Shown here in pieces: positions 15,691 to 23,885 of a DNA stretch of 46,562 nt. The notes beneath the pieces are model-generated. The model was not told where the DNA came from, made no database searches, and worked only from the letters and a program-made list of their open reading frames with translations. The stretch is from JBJHAX01 sp050480705. GTDB taxonomy: Bacteria > Actinomycetota > Nitriliruptoria > Nitriliruptorales > Nitriliruptoraceae. Made by a program: the position numbers and the translations under genes. The stretch covers positions 1 to 46,562 of the forward strand of contig JBJHAX010000015.1 of NCBI GenBank assembly GCA_050480705.1. Reading direction: 5' to 3'. Position 1 is the first letter of the stretch, and the number at the start of each line of letters is the position of its first letter.

Positions 15691-16374
15691 ATGACGCCGA
15701 CACCACCGACGACCCCTGCTGGCGCCGTCGACGCGCACGCAGCCACCGACCTGACCGAGCGCCAACGCACCATCCTGGCCATGATCCACGACCACGTGTC
15801 CGCGCACGGCTATCCCCCGTCGGTTCGTGAGATCGGTGACGCGGTCGGTCTGCGGTCGCCGTCCTCGGTGCACGCTCAGCTCGAGACCCTCGAGGCGAAG
15901 GGTTATCTGCGCAGGGACGCGACCAAGCCACGCGCACTCGAACTGGGTCGTGACCCCGACACCTCCCTCGAGCTGCGGCCCGCAGCCGCACGCAACGTCC
16001 CGCTGGTCGGTGAGATCGCCGCAGGTGGCCCGATCCTCGCCGAGGAACGCGTCGACGCGGTCTACGCGCTGCCCAAGGAACTGGTGGGTGACGGCGCGCT
16101 GTTCATGCTCCGCGTCCGGGGCGAGTCGATGATCGAAGCGGGAATTCTCGACGGCGATCTCGTCGTGGTGCGCGAGCAGCCCTCGGTCGAGCAGGGTGAG
16201 ATGTGCGCCGCACTCATCGACGGTGAAGCCACGGTGAAGTTCTTCCGCCGCACCCGTGCCGGCGAGCTGTTCCTCGACCCGGCGAACCCGGCGTTCGAAC
16301 CCATCCCGTTGACGCACGATCAGGACGTCAGCGTGATGGGCAAGGTCGTGGCGGTCCTGCGCGACGTACGCTGA
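15691..16374 (+). CDS. lexA: SOS repressor / autoprotease LexA
   Basis: 227 residues. LexA represses DNA-damage genes until RecA filaments trigger self-cleavage. The ATG at 15691 lies 6 bases after AAGGGAG. The winged-helix DNA-binding domain (about 20-88) has LTERQRTILAMIHDHV, YPPSVREIGDAVGL and SSVHAQLETLEAKGYL. The cleavage bond is Ala-Gly in VGEIAAGGPILAEE. The catalytic Ser is in RVRGESMIEAGILDGD and the catalytic Lys in GEATVKFFRR, as in S24 peptidases. Length and motifs are standard for actinomycetes. Five LexA boxes lie in the 353-base gap before it, so autoregulation is expected. A CAP-domain gene follows by 38 bases and may be cotranscribed. Confidence 0.98.
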   Translation: MTPTPPTTPAGAVDAHAATDLTERQRTILAMIHDHVSAHGYPPSVREIGDAVGLRSPSSVHAQLETLEAKGYLRRDATKPRALELGRDPDTSLELRPAAARNVPLVGEIAAGGPILAEERVDAVYALPKELVGDGALFMLRVRGESMIEAGILDGDLVVVREQPSVEQGEMCAALIDGEATVKFFRRTRAGELFLDPANPAFEPIPLTHDQDVSVMGKVVAVLRDVR

Positions 16375-16412
16375 GTCGCCAACGACGATCAGCCCAGGAC
16401 CAGCCTCGTCCG

Positions 16413-16958
16413 ATGCCCAACCGCGCACGTCCACGTGACCCCGAACCCCGTCGTACGGAACGTCTTCTCGCGCTCGTCGCCGTCGGACTGACGATCGTGC
16501 TCGCATTCTCGCTCGCCGTCACCCGGGCGGCCCCGGCGACTCATGGACCGGACCGCACGGCTGCGGCGCACATGCTCGAACTGATCAACGCTGAACGCAG
16601 CCGCGACGGGCTGGCGTCGCTCGATACCGCCGACGACATCGCACAGACCGCCGAAGCATGGTCGCAGCGCATGGCCACGGAGAATCACCTGCGGCACAAC
16701 CCCGACTACGCCGCCGACATCTGCTGCTGGTCACGCATCACCGAAAACGTCGCATTCAGCGATCCTCACCGCATGTGGCGGCCCGGTGACCCCGTGCTGC
16801 GCATCACCGACGAACTGCACGATGTCCTGATGGCCTCCGACGACCACCGTGTGAACATTCTCGACGAGCACGTCAGCGAAGTCGGGATCGGCGTCCACGT
16901 GCACGACGACGGCTCAGTGTGGGTCACGCAGAACTTTCGTCACCCTGCGCGGCACTGA
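16413..16958 (+). CDS. CAP (SCP/PR-1) domain protein, membrane-anchored or secreted
   Basis: 181 residues. A basic N-terminus and one hydrophobic segment (about 17-38, LLALVAVGLTIVLAFSLAV) suggest an uncleaved anchor or a signal peptide. The CAP domain (about 50-178) shows LINAERSRDGLASL, HLRHNPDY, ITENVAFSDP, the CAP1-like HRVNILDEHVSEVGIGVHV and the CAP2-like VWVTQNFRHP. Bacterial CAP proteins are extracellular with mostly unknown activity. Only 38 bases separate it from lexA on the same strand, so SOS induction by readthrough is possible. The Shine-Dalgarno candidate (AGGA) is 13 bases from the ATG, rather far, so the exact start is uncertain. The 3' end overlaps hflX by 35 bases in opposite orientation. 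Confidence 0.88.
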   Translation: MPNRARPRDPEPRRTERLLALVAVGLTIVLAFSLAVTRAAPATHGPDRTAAAHMLELINAERSRDGLASLDTADDIAQTAEAWSQRMATENHLRHNPDYAADICCWSRITENVAFSDPHRMWRPGDPVLRITDELHDVLMASDDHRVNILDEHVSEVGIGVHVHDDGSVWVTQNFRHPARH

Positions 16959-18420
16959 CCTCCCAGGCCTCTGGCCGTTCGGCGAACGGATCGGCGTCGA
17001 GAAACCCACGCATTTGGATCGCCGCCGCCTCGTCGACGTCTGCGACCAGTCGCGTGCCCGCTTCGTCGTGGGATTCGGCGACGACGGTCCCGTGGCGGTG
17101 TGCAAGCGCCACGAGTTCCTGACGCGCATAGGGAATGTGCCCGGAGACTCGCACGCGCCGCTCGGGCAGACGCGTTGTGATGGCGGCACGCAGCGCCTCG
17201 ATGCCCTGCCCCGAAACGGCTGAGACAACCACCGGCGCCGCATCGATGTCGACCCGCACGCGACGTGCGAGCGCATCGAGTTCGCTCGACTCACAGCGGT
17301 CGGCCTTGTTGAGCACGACGAGTTCGGCAACCTCGCCCGCTCCGATCTCGTCGAGAACCTCGTGGACTGCGACGATCTGCGCCGTCGCCTCCGGGTGGGA
17401 TGCATCGACCACGTGGACCAAGAGGTCCGCCGACGCGGTTTCCTCAAGCGTCGACGTGAACGCTTCCACGAGCCCGTGGGGCAGCTTGGCAACGAACCCC
17501 ACGGTGTCGGTGAGCACCACCTGGCGGCCGTCGTCGAGCGTGAACCTGCGTACGGTCGGGTCGAGCGTGGCGAACAGTTTGTCCTCCACGAGTGCGTCCG
17601 AACCCGTCAGGCGATTGAGCAGCGACGACTTGCCCGCATTCGTGTAGCCGACGAGGGCGACCGTTGGCACGCCGTGGCGCGCACGCTCACCACCCTTCGT
17701 GCGTCGCACCCGGGCGAACCCTGTGAGGTCCCGGCGCAGCTTCGTGATGCGACGCATGATGCGGCGCCGGTCGACCTCGAGCTGGGTCTCGCCCGGGCCA
17801 CGGCCGCCGATGCCCATCCCCCCGGCGGCACGCCCACCGGCCTGGCGGGACAACGCGCTACCCCAGCCCCGCAACCGGGGCAGCATGTAGACGAGCTGCG
17901 CGAGCTCGACCTGCGCCTTGCCTTCCCGCGAGGTCGCGTGCTGCGCAAAGATGTCGAGGATGACGATGGTGCGGTCGAGCACCTTGCGCCCGAGCCTCTC
18001 CTCGAGCGTACGCTGCTGGGCAGGGGTGAGGTCGTCGTCGAACACGACTGCGTCCGCGCCGTGTGCTTCGGCGAGCTGACGCAGCTCACCGAGCTTTCCG
18101 CGTCCGAGATAGGTGGCGGGTTCCGGTGTCTCGCGGCGCTGCACCACCCGGTCGACGACTTCGCCGCCCGCCGTCTCGACCAGACGCGCGAGTTCGTCGA
18201 GGGAAGCGTCGACGCCGCTGGCACTCATGTCGGGGCGTCGCACGCCGACGAGCACGGCGATCTCGACGGGACGGATGATGTCGACACCCTCACGCGGGGC
18301 GTCGTCGGCGATGACTTCACGTTCGGCCCGGCGGCGCGCCGCCCGTGACAGCCGCTCGTCGGTGATCGCATCCTCGTCGAGGTCAGTGTCGAGGTGGCCG
18401 TCCATGGCCGCCGGATTCAC
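16924..18420 (-). CDS. hflX: Ribosome-associated GTPase HflX
   Basis: 498 residues from the GTG at 18420, whose GTGA overlaps the dapF stop and implies translational coupling; an ATG at 18405 is an alternative. The frame continues upstream inside dapF, but that part is Arg-rich and not family-like. HflX is a GTPase that binds the 50S subunit and splits stalled ribosomes. The HflX N-domain covers about 50-245, with TYLGRGKLGEL, FDDDLTPAQQR and GGRGPGETQLEVDRR. The G domain has Walker A GYTNAGKSS (258-266), DTVGF (305-309) and NKAD. The N-terminal 45 residues are an acidic extension of no known role. It forms an operon with dapF, as in other actinomycetes. Confidence 0.96.
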   Translation of the reverse strand: MNPAAMDGHLDTDLDEDAITDERLSRAARRRAEREVIADDAPREGVDIIRPVEIAVLVGVRRPDMSASGVDASLDELARLVETAGGEVVDRVVQRRETPEPATYLGRGKLGELRQLAEAHGADAVVFDDDLTPAQQRTLEERLGRKVLDRTIVILDIFAQHATSREGKAQVELAQLVYMLPRLRGWGSALSRQAGGRAAGGMGIGGRGPGETQLEVDRRRIMRRITKLRRDLTGFARVRRTKGGERARHGVPTVALVGYTNAGKSSLLNRLTGSDALVEDKLFATLDPTVRRFTLDDGRQVVLTDTVGFVAKLPHGLVEAFTSTLEETASADLLVHVVDASHPEATAQIVAVHEVLDEIGAGEVAELVVLNKADRCESSELDALARRVRVDIDAAPVVVSAVSGQGIEALRAAITTRLPERRVRVSGHIPYARQELVALAHRHGTVVAESHDEAGTRLVADVDEAAAIQMRGFLDADPFAERPEAWEVSAAQGDESSA

Positions 18421-19322
18421 GTCGCGACCTCGAGGCCTGCCGGTGCCACGGCCGGCGCACCGGCACGTTGCAACCACGACGCATCGAGCGTGCCGCGGAA
18501 CACCTCGACAGCGTTGCCCGACATGTAGACGGGTCCGCCCGACTCCCGCTGCACGCGCAGACGGCCGCCGAGCACCTCGACGTCGACGTCCACGTCGAGA
18601 TGACCGAGCCGCTGCAGCGCGACGACCGCGGCGCAGGCTCCCGTGCCGCACGACGCCGTCTCGCCGACACCCCGCTCCCAGACGCGAAGCCGGATCAAGG
18701 AATCGTCGACCACCTCGACGAACCCGACGTTCGCCTTGCGGGGGAAGCGTTCATGACGCTCGACGAGAGGACCGAGTTCGTGGACGGGTGCGTCGTCGAC
18801 GTCATCGACCCGCAGCACCGCATGCGGATTGCCCATCGACACGACGCTGAGATCGACCTCACGGCCCTCGACATCGATGGTGTGCACCAGAGCACGCGCG
18901 TCACTGGTGACGAACGGAACCGCATCCGGTTCGGTGACCGCCGGTCCCATGTCGACCGTCGCGCTGTCGACGAGGCCGTCGGGGCTTCGGTGCACGAGCA
19001 CCGACTTGACTCCTGCCCGTGTCGCCACGGACACGATGCCGTGCTGATCGGGGATGACCGTGCCACGGTCGACGACATGCTTGGCGACGACGCGAACACC
19101 ATTGCCGCACATCTCGACGACCGACCCGTCGGCGTTGCGGTAGTCCATGAACACCGGGGCACCGCGCTGCGGACCACCGATGCGCAGCACGCCGTCGCCG
19201 CCGACGCCGCTGCGGCGATCGGTCACCGCACGAACAAAGTCGGCCGACAGCTCGAGGCGATCCTCGAGGTCGTCGAACACGACGAAGTCGTTGCCGGTGC
19301 CGTGCGCCTTCGTGAACTCCAT
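18417..19322 (-). CDS. dapF: Diaminopimelate epimerase
   Basis: 301 residues. DapF converts LL- to meso-diaminopimelate for lysine and peptidoglycan synthesis, without cofactor, using two cysteines. Both active-site signatures are present: NADGSVVEMCGNGVR (C72) and GVGETASCGTGACA. The protein begins MEFTKAHGTGNDFVVFDD, the family N-terminus, which fixes the start at the ATG at 19322; the frame is open 18 codons further up but those codons are not family-like. The stop overlaps the hflX GTG. dapA, earlier in the same pathway, is about 19 kb away in this window. The divergent penicillin-acylase gene begins 167 bases away. Confidence 0.97.
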   Translation of the reverse strand: MEFTKAHGTGNDFVVFDDLEDRLELSADFVRAVTDRRSGVGGDGVLRIGGPQRGAPVFMDYRNADGSVVEMCGNGVRVVAKHVVDRGTVIPDQHGIVSVATRAGVKSVLVHRSPDGLVDSATVDMGPAVTEPDAVPFVTSDARALVHTIDVEGREVDLSVVSMGNPHAVLRVDDVDDAPVHELGPLVERHERFPRKANVGFVEVVDDSLIRLRVWERGVGETASCGTGACAAVVALQRLGHLDVDVDVEVLGGRLRVQRESGGPVYMSGNAVEVFRGTLDASWLQRAGAPAVAPAGLEVAT

Positions 19323-19489
19323 GACACCAGGGTAGAGCCCGCCGTAGGCCTCGGCTGTGCTCGTGCGCTGACACAACCCGACACGTCCAGGCCGGATCCG
19401 TTGCCGTCGTCCGGCCGCCTGTGTTGGCGCGGGAGCCCACGGATCTGCTTCGCTGCGCGTCTGCCGGCGGCGTCACGAGGTGCACGAGC

Positions 19490-22216
19490 ATGATCCTGGT
19501 CCGCCGCACGGCGATCGGTGTCACCCTCGGACTCCTCGTCGCGTTGTTCGTCGCGGCCCTGTTCGTGCTTCTTGCACCGTCACGCTCCTTCCCCACGACC
19601 GACGGCGTGCTCGAGATCGACGGTGTGCACGAACGCGTCGAGATCCACAGGGACGCCTACGGAGTCCCGACGATCATCGCCTCCGACGAACGCGACCTGT
19701 GGTTCGCGCAGGGATACGTGCACGCGCAGGACCGGTTCTGGGAGATGGACCTGCGCCGCCACGCAACCGCCGGCAGGCTCGCCGAGCTGTTCGGCTCCAG
19801 CCAGGTGCCCACCGACACCTTCGTCCGCACGCTCGGGCTGCGCGACATCGCCGAGGCAGAGGTCGCCGACGCGGACGACGAGACACGACGCATGCTCGAG
19901 GCGTACGCCGCCGGCGTCAACGCGTGGATGGACGGCCGCCGCGCGAGCCGTCTGTCGCTCGAACACGGCATGCTGCGCCTGACCGGACCGCTGCGCTACC
20001 GGCCCGAACCGTGGGGCCCCGCCGACTCGGTGGCGTGGTTGAAAGCCATGGCGTGGGATCTGGCCGACGTCGAGTCGGATCTGGTCCGTGCACGACTGAG
20101 CGTGACCGATCTCGGTCCGGACCGCGACTGGCGCACCCTGTATCCGGACGCTCCGGGTACGCATCCGCCGATCATTCCTGACGGCGGCTCGTACGCCGAC
20201 GGTTCGTGGCTGCCCGCTGCGACCCACGGCCGAGCCGTCGACGCCGAAGCGGACGACGAGGCCGACACCAGCGCCGACGTCGAAACCGACGCCGCGGACA
20301 ACGGCGCCGGCGACGATCTGGACGGACCTGCGCCCGACGAACCGGCGGACGACGCCGACGACTCCCCAGCTGCCGATGACGCCGACGCTGACATGCAGCA
20401 GGCCGCGGCGTCGGCCGCCTACGCCGACGCTGAACTGCTCGCGCGGGCCCACGACGCGCTGCGGACCCTGCCGACGAGCCTCGGGCGCGGTGAAGGCATC
20501 GGATCCAACTCCTGGGTGGTCGCACCCGACCACTCGGCGGGTTCCGGGGCGCTGCTCGCCGTCGACCCGCACCTCGAGCCATCCCTGCCCGGCCCCTGGT
20601 ACCAGGTGGGGCTTCGTTGCGAGCCGGTGACCGACGCCTGCCCCTACCAGGTCGCGGGCGTGTCCTTCGCAGGACTGCCGGGGGTGATCATGGGCCGTAC
20701 CGACGGTGTCGCCTGGGGGCTGACACAACTCGCGGCCAGCGACGCCGAACTCGTCGTCGAACGGCTCGACGACGACCGCTACCTCGACGGCGCACAGTGG
20801 CGCGACCTCGAGGTACGCACCGAGACGATCCGCGTGGCTCGGGGCCGCGACGTCGACGTCGCGATCCGCTCGACCTCCAGCGGCCCGCTGATCACCGACC
20901 TCGACACCCACGCCCATGCGACCGCTGCAGCGTGGCCGCGTGACCACCGCGACCGCACGACGCGCAGCCTCGAGACCGGGATCGCACTGCGGTGGTCGGC
21001 GCTGATCCCGTCGACGACCGCGGATGCGTTGCCACGGTTCGCGCGCGCACGCAGTGCCGACGACATCGTCAACGCAGCCCGATTGCTGGATGCCCCCAAC
21101 CTCCACGTCGTCTACGCCGACGACCAGGGAGACATCGGCTACCTGCCGGCGGGGCGGCTCGCAGGACGGCGCGGCGAGGACGGCTGGGTGCCGATCGACG
21201 GGTGGCTTCCTGTCGACCGCCTCGACGATCTCGCCCCATTGCAGGGCCTCGACGACGCGCGCAGGCCGTGGATCCGAAATCCGCCGTCGGGGTTCATCGT
21301 CGCCGCCAACCAGCAGGTGCTTCCTCCCGGCGACGAGCCCGTACTGACACGGGCGGCGAACCCGGGGTTCCGTGCGGCGCGCATCGACGCGCTCCTGCAG
21401 GCTTCGTCGACCCTGGACGTCGACGATTTGGCACGCATGCAGGCCGATACCCGCCATCCGTTCGCCGACGACCTGGTGTCGCTGCTCATCGAGCTCGCCA
21501 CCGACGACGAAACCGACCTCGTGCGCCGTGAGCTCGCCGGTTGGGACGGCCGCGGACAGGCCGATTCGCCTGGCGCGGCGGCGTTCAATGCCGTCTGGCG
21601 CCACCTGCTGGCGCATGCATTCCACGACGAGCTCGCGCCGTGGGCGCACCCTGACGACTCAGGGCGATGGGCGGTGGTCGTGCAGGGTCTGCTCGCGACA
21701 CCGGAGCATGCGTGGTGGGACGACATCACCGACCTCGACGTCCAGACGCGCGACGACGTGCTGCGGTCCGCCCTGCGTGACGCGCAGGACGAACTCGTCG
21801 CACGTTTCGGCGACGATTCGTCGCGTTGGCGCTGGGGCGAGCTGCACACGCTGACGTTGCGCCACTCGACGTTCGGCTCGTCGGGGATCGCACTGATCGA
21901 GCGGCTGTTCAACCGGGGGCCGTATCCGACGCCCGGAGGCATTGACGCGGTCAACGCCACCGCCTGGGACGCCTCCGAGGGCTACGCCGCGACGAAGGTT
22001 CCGTCGGTGCGGATCGTGATGGATCTCGCCGATGCCGATGCTGGCCGGTGGGTGCAGCTGACCGGCCAGTCGGCACGTCCGCGCCACCCGCACTACGTCG
22101 ATCAGACCCCGCTGTGGCTCCAGGGGGAAACCGTGCCGTTCACGACGTCGCGTGCAGCGGCTCAGGATCGCGCGGTCGACACGCTCGTGCTCATTGCGCC
22201 GATCCCTGAAGAGTGA
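19490..22216 (+). CDS. Penicillin acylase family (Ntn-hydrolase) protein
   Basis: 908 residues from the ATG at 19490, with GAGG 9 bases upstream; the longer frame starts at 19421. The family includes penicillin G acylases and acyl-homoserine-lactone acylases, made as a precursor that cleaves itself into two chains. A membrane segment or signal (about 8-28) is followed by the alpha part (DAYGVPTIIASDERDLWFAQGYVHAQDRFWEMDL). The predicted cut is before S339 in GIG/SNSWVV, where Ser becomes the N-terminal nucleophile. Residues about 251-302 form a very acidic, low-complexity insertion in the alpha/beta linker that typical members lack. The beta part has DPHL, GLPGVIMGRTDGVAWGLT and, near the end, PTPGGIDAVNAT. 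The substrate is unknown. The 3' end overlaps miaA by 26 bases. Confidence 0.92.
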   Translation: MILVRRTAIGVTLGLLVALFVAALFVLLAPSRSFPTTDGVLEIDGVHERVEIHRDAYGVPTIIASDERDLWFAQGYVHAQDRFWEMDLRRHATAGRLAELFGSSQVPTDTFVRTLGLRDIAEAEVADADDETRRMLEAYAAGVNAWMDGRRASRLSLEHGMLRLTGPLRYRPEPWGPADSVAWLKAMAWDLADVESDLVRARLSVTDLGPDRDWRTLYPDAPGTHPPIIPDGGSYADGSWLPAATHGRAVDAEADDEADTSADVETDAADNGAGDDLDGPAPDEPADDADDSPAADDADADMQQAAASAAYADAELLARAHDALRTLPTSLGRGEGIGSNSWVVAPDHSAGSGALLAVDPHLEPSLPGPWYQVGLRCEPVTDACPYQVAGVSFAGLPGVIMGRTDGVAWGLTQLAASDAELVVERLDDDRYLDGAQWRDLEVRTETIRVARGRDVDVAIRSTSSGPLITDLDTHAHATAAAWPRDHRDRTTRSLETGIALRWSALIPSTTADALPRFARARSADDIVNAARLLDAPNLHVVYADDQGDIGYLPAGRLAGRRGEDGWVPIDGWLPVDRLDDLAPLQGLDDARRPWIRNPPSGFIVAANQQVLPPGDEPVLTRAANPGFRAARIDALLQASSTLDVDDLARMQADTRHPFADDLVSLLIELATDDETDLVRRELAGWDGRGQADSPGAAAFNAVWRHLLAHAFHDELAPWAHPDDSGRWAVVVQGLLATPEHAWWDDITDLDVQTRDDVLRSALRDAQDELVARFGDDSSRWRWGELHTLTLRHSTFGSSGIALIERLFNRGPYPTPGGIDAVNATAWDASEGYAATKVPSVRIVMDLADADAGRWVQLTGQSARPRHPHYVDQTPLWLQGETVPFTTSRAAAQDRAVDTLVLIAPIPEE

Positions 22217-23108
22217 GCCAGTCCCGTACGACGTCGTCGGGCCGGGCAACCTCGGCACGTGGATCGGCACGGAACCACGCCAGCTGCCGTCGCGCATACC
22301 GCCACGTGCGTCGCGCGATCTCGTCGGCGAGCGTCTCGAGCGGTGCACGGTCTTCGACCACTGCGATGGCCTCGGCGTACCCGATGGCCTGCCGGGCCGT
22401 GCGTGACAGTCCACCGGCGCGCAGCAGGCTTCGCGCCTCGTCGACCAGGCCGCGCTCGACCATCACCTGCGCACGGCGTCGCATGCGTTCGCGCAGTTCG
22501 CCATCAGGAGGATCGAGCCGCCGCACGTGCAGGCCCGCGTAGATGCTCTCGTAGCGATCCCATGCGGCCCGAAACGACGAGAACGCCAGCCCGGTCACCT
22601 CGATCACTTCCAGCGCACGCACGGTGCGGCGCAGGTTCGCGGGATCGATCCGGCTGGCGGCCTGGGGGTCACGTTCGGCGAGCAGCGCATGCGCACCTGC
22701 CGGATCGTCGCTCCAGCGCGCCTCGAGGCGTGCGCGCACTTCGGCGTCGGTGGGCGGGAACCGCAGATCGTCCACGACCGCGCGCCAGTACAGGCCGGAC
22801 CCGCCCACCAGCAGCGGTGTGGCGCCACGATCGACGACATCCGCGATGGCGGTGCGCGCCATGCGCTGGAACGCAGCGACGCTCAGGTCCTCGCCGGGAT
22901 CGCACACGTCGACGAGGTGATGGCGGACCGCGCGACGGTCTGGCTCCGGCGCCTTGGCGGTGCCGATGTCCATGCCGCGGTAGACGGTGAAAGCGTCGAC
23001 GGCGACGATCTCGGTCGGCAATGCCGCCTCGGTGCGGGCCCGCGCAAGACGCACCGCGAGTTCCGACTTGCCCGACGCGGTCGGTCCCACGATGGCGAGC
23101 ACCGTCAT
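22191..23108 (-). CDS. miaA: tRNA dimethylallyltransferase MiaA
   Basis: 305 residues. MiaA transfers dimethylallyl from DMAPP to A37 of UNN-reading tRNAs, and MiaB (upstream on the same strand) then methylthiolates it. The P-loop is GPTASGKS (8-15). VDAFTVYRGMDIGTAKAPE, HHLVDVCDP, LLVGGSGLYWRAVVDDL and RQLAWFR are family landmarks. The ATG at 23108 follows GAGGTGA closely, while the frame is open to 23225 in Arg-rich sequence. Only 2 bases separate it from the end of the dioxygenase-like gene, so they share a transcript. The gene is convergent with the penicillin-acylase gene and overlaps it by 26 bases. Confidence 0.97.
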   Translation of the reverse strand: MTVLAIVGPTASGKSELAVRLARARTEAALPTEIVAVDAFTVYRGMDIGTAKAPEPDRRAVRHHLVDVCDPGEDLSVAAFQRMARTAIADVVDRGATPLLVGGSGLYWRAVVDDLRFPPTDAEVRARLEARWSDDPAGAHALLAERDPQAASRIDPANLRRTVRALEVIEVTGLAFSSFRAAWDRYESIYAGLHVRRLDPPDGELRERMRRRAQVMVERGLVDEARSLLRAGGLSRTARQAIGYAEAIAVVEDRAPLETLADEIARRTWRYARRQLAWFRADPRAEVARPDDVVRDWLTLQGSAQ

Positions 23109-23110
23109 GG

Positions 23111-23845
23111 TCACCTCGCCCAGCCGACGACCTGTCCGACCCCGAACACGCCGGTGTGTGCCAGCGCGCCCCACGAGGCATCTCGGTGCCGAGCGAACTG
23201 AAGCGCAAGCCTCAGCGGCGCCCATCCACGCGCACCGACACGCTCAGCCTCCCCGGGTCCGAGCGCGTCCCATCGGGCGAGGTCGAGGTCGCGCAGGGCG
23301 GTCATCGCCTGATCGTCCCAGGCGGTCGCGCCCGAAATCTCGTAGCCGGGCGAGGTTGCGTCGCGTCCCGAAGCGAGATCACCGGCCGCGAGCAGCGCGC
23401 AGTCGTCGCCGAGGATGCTGGCGAGGAAATCGAGATCCGGCGTGGCGCCGGACACGTCGAGTTCGACGACGACTACCGGAAGCGCAGCGCGTGCCTCGTT
23501 GCCGAGCTGCAGTGCGAGGACCGCCGCGTCACCGCTCAGCGCCGCGTCGAAGGTGCCGGTGAGGCCGCTGGCTTCCGCGAGCCGGCGTGCCACCGTCTCG
23601 TCCGTGGTGACACTTCGAGCACGCTGAGGATGGCCGTACGACGCCAGGTCCGCCGATGCCGGCGCAAGAATCTGCGAGAGGGGTGCGGCAACGGCGATCA
23701 CGACGACCTGCGCGGCTTCGAGCCTCTCCAGTGCCTCGTCGATGGCCGCACGCACGCCATCGACGCCGGTCTGCGTGTCGCTGTCGAGCGTGCCTGCCAT
23801 GCCTGGGAGCAGCGCGGCAGCTGCGGGGACGACGACGAGGCTCAC
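23111..23845 (-). CDS. Class III extradiol-dioxygenase-like protein of the miaB-miaA cluster
   Basis: 244 residues if started at the GTG at 23845, 40 bases after miaB; the frame is open to 24055 but would overlap miaB. The start is uncertain because no strong Shine-Dalgarno is visible. Position (between miaB and miaA) and fold-like pattern (N-terminal strand LVVVPAAAALLPG, then VVVIAVAAPL, LPVVVVELDVSG, LLAAGDLASG, and C-terminal GAALAHTGVFGVGQVVGWAR-like sequence) match the actinobacterial subunit-B-like family that includes M. tuberculosis Rv2728c. Metal-binding versions read PHPP near the N-terminus. Here it is PAAA, so the iron site is probably lost. Function is unknown. Confidence 0.65.
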   Translation of the reverse strand: MSLVVVPAAAALLPGMAGTLDSDTQTGVDGVRAAIDEALERLEAAQVVVIAVAAPLSQILAPASADLASYGHPQRARSVTTDETVARRLAEASGLTGTFDAALSGDAAVLALQLGNEARAALPVVVVELDVSGATPDLDFLASILGDDCALLAAGDLASGRDATSPGYEISGATAWDDQAMTALRDLDLARWDALGPGEAERVGARGWAPLRLALQFARHRDASWGALAHTGVFGVGQVVGWAR

Positions 23846-23885
23846 CGTCAGGCGTCGAGCACGGCATTGCCGTGAAGCGTTGGCA

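Noticed and set aside
19580..21649. A 689-codon minus-strand frame opposite the penicillin-acylase gene
   Set aside because: It is a high-GC shadow of a well-supported gene. It has no motif, and Arg/Val/Gly-rich composition.
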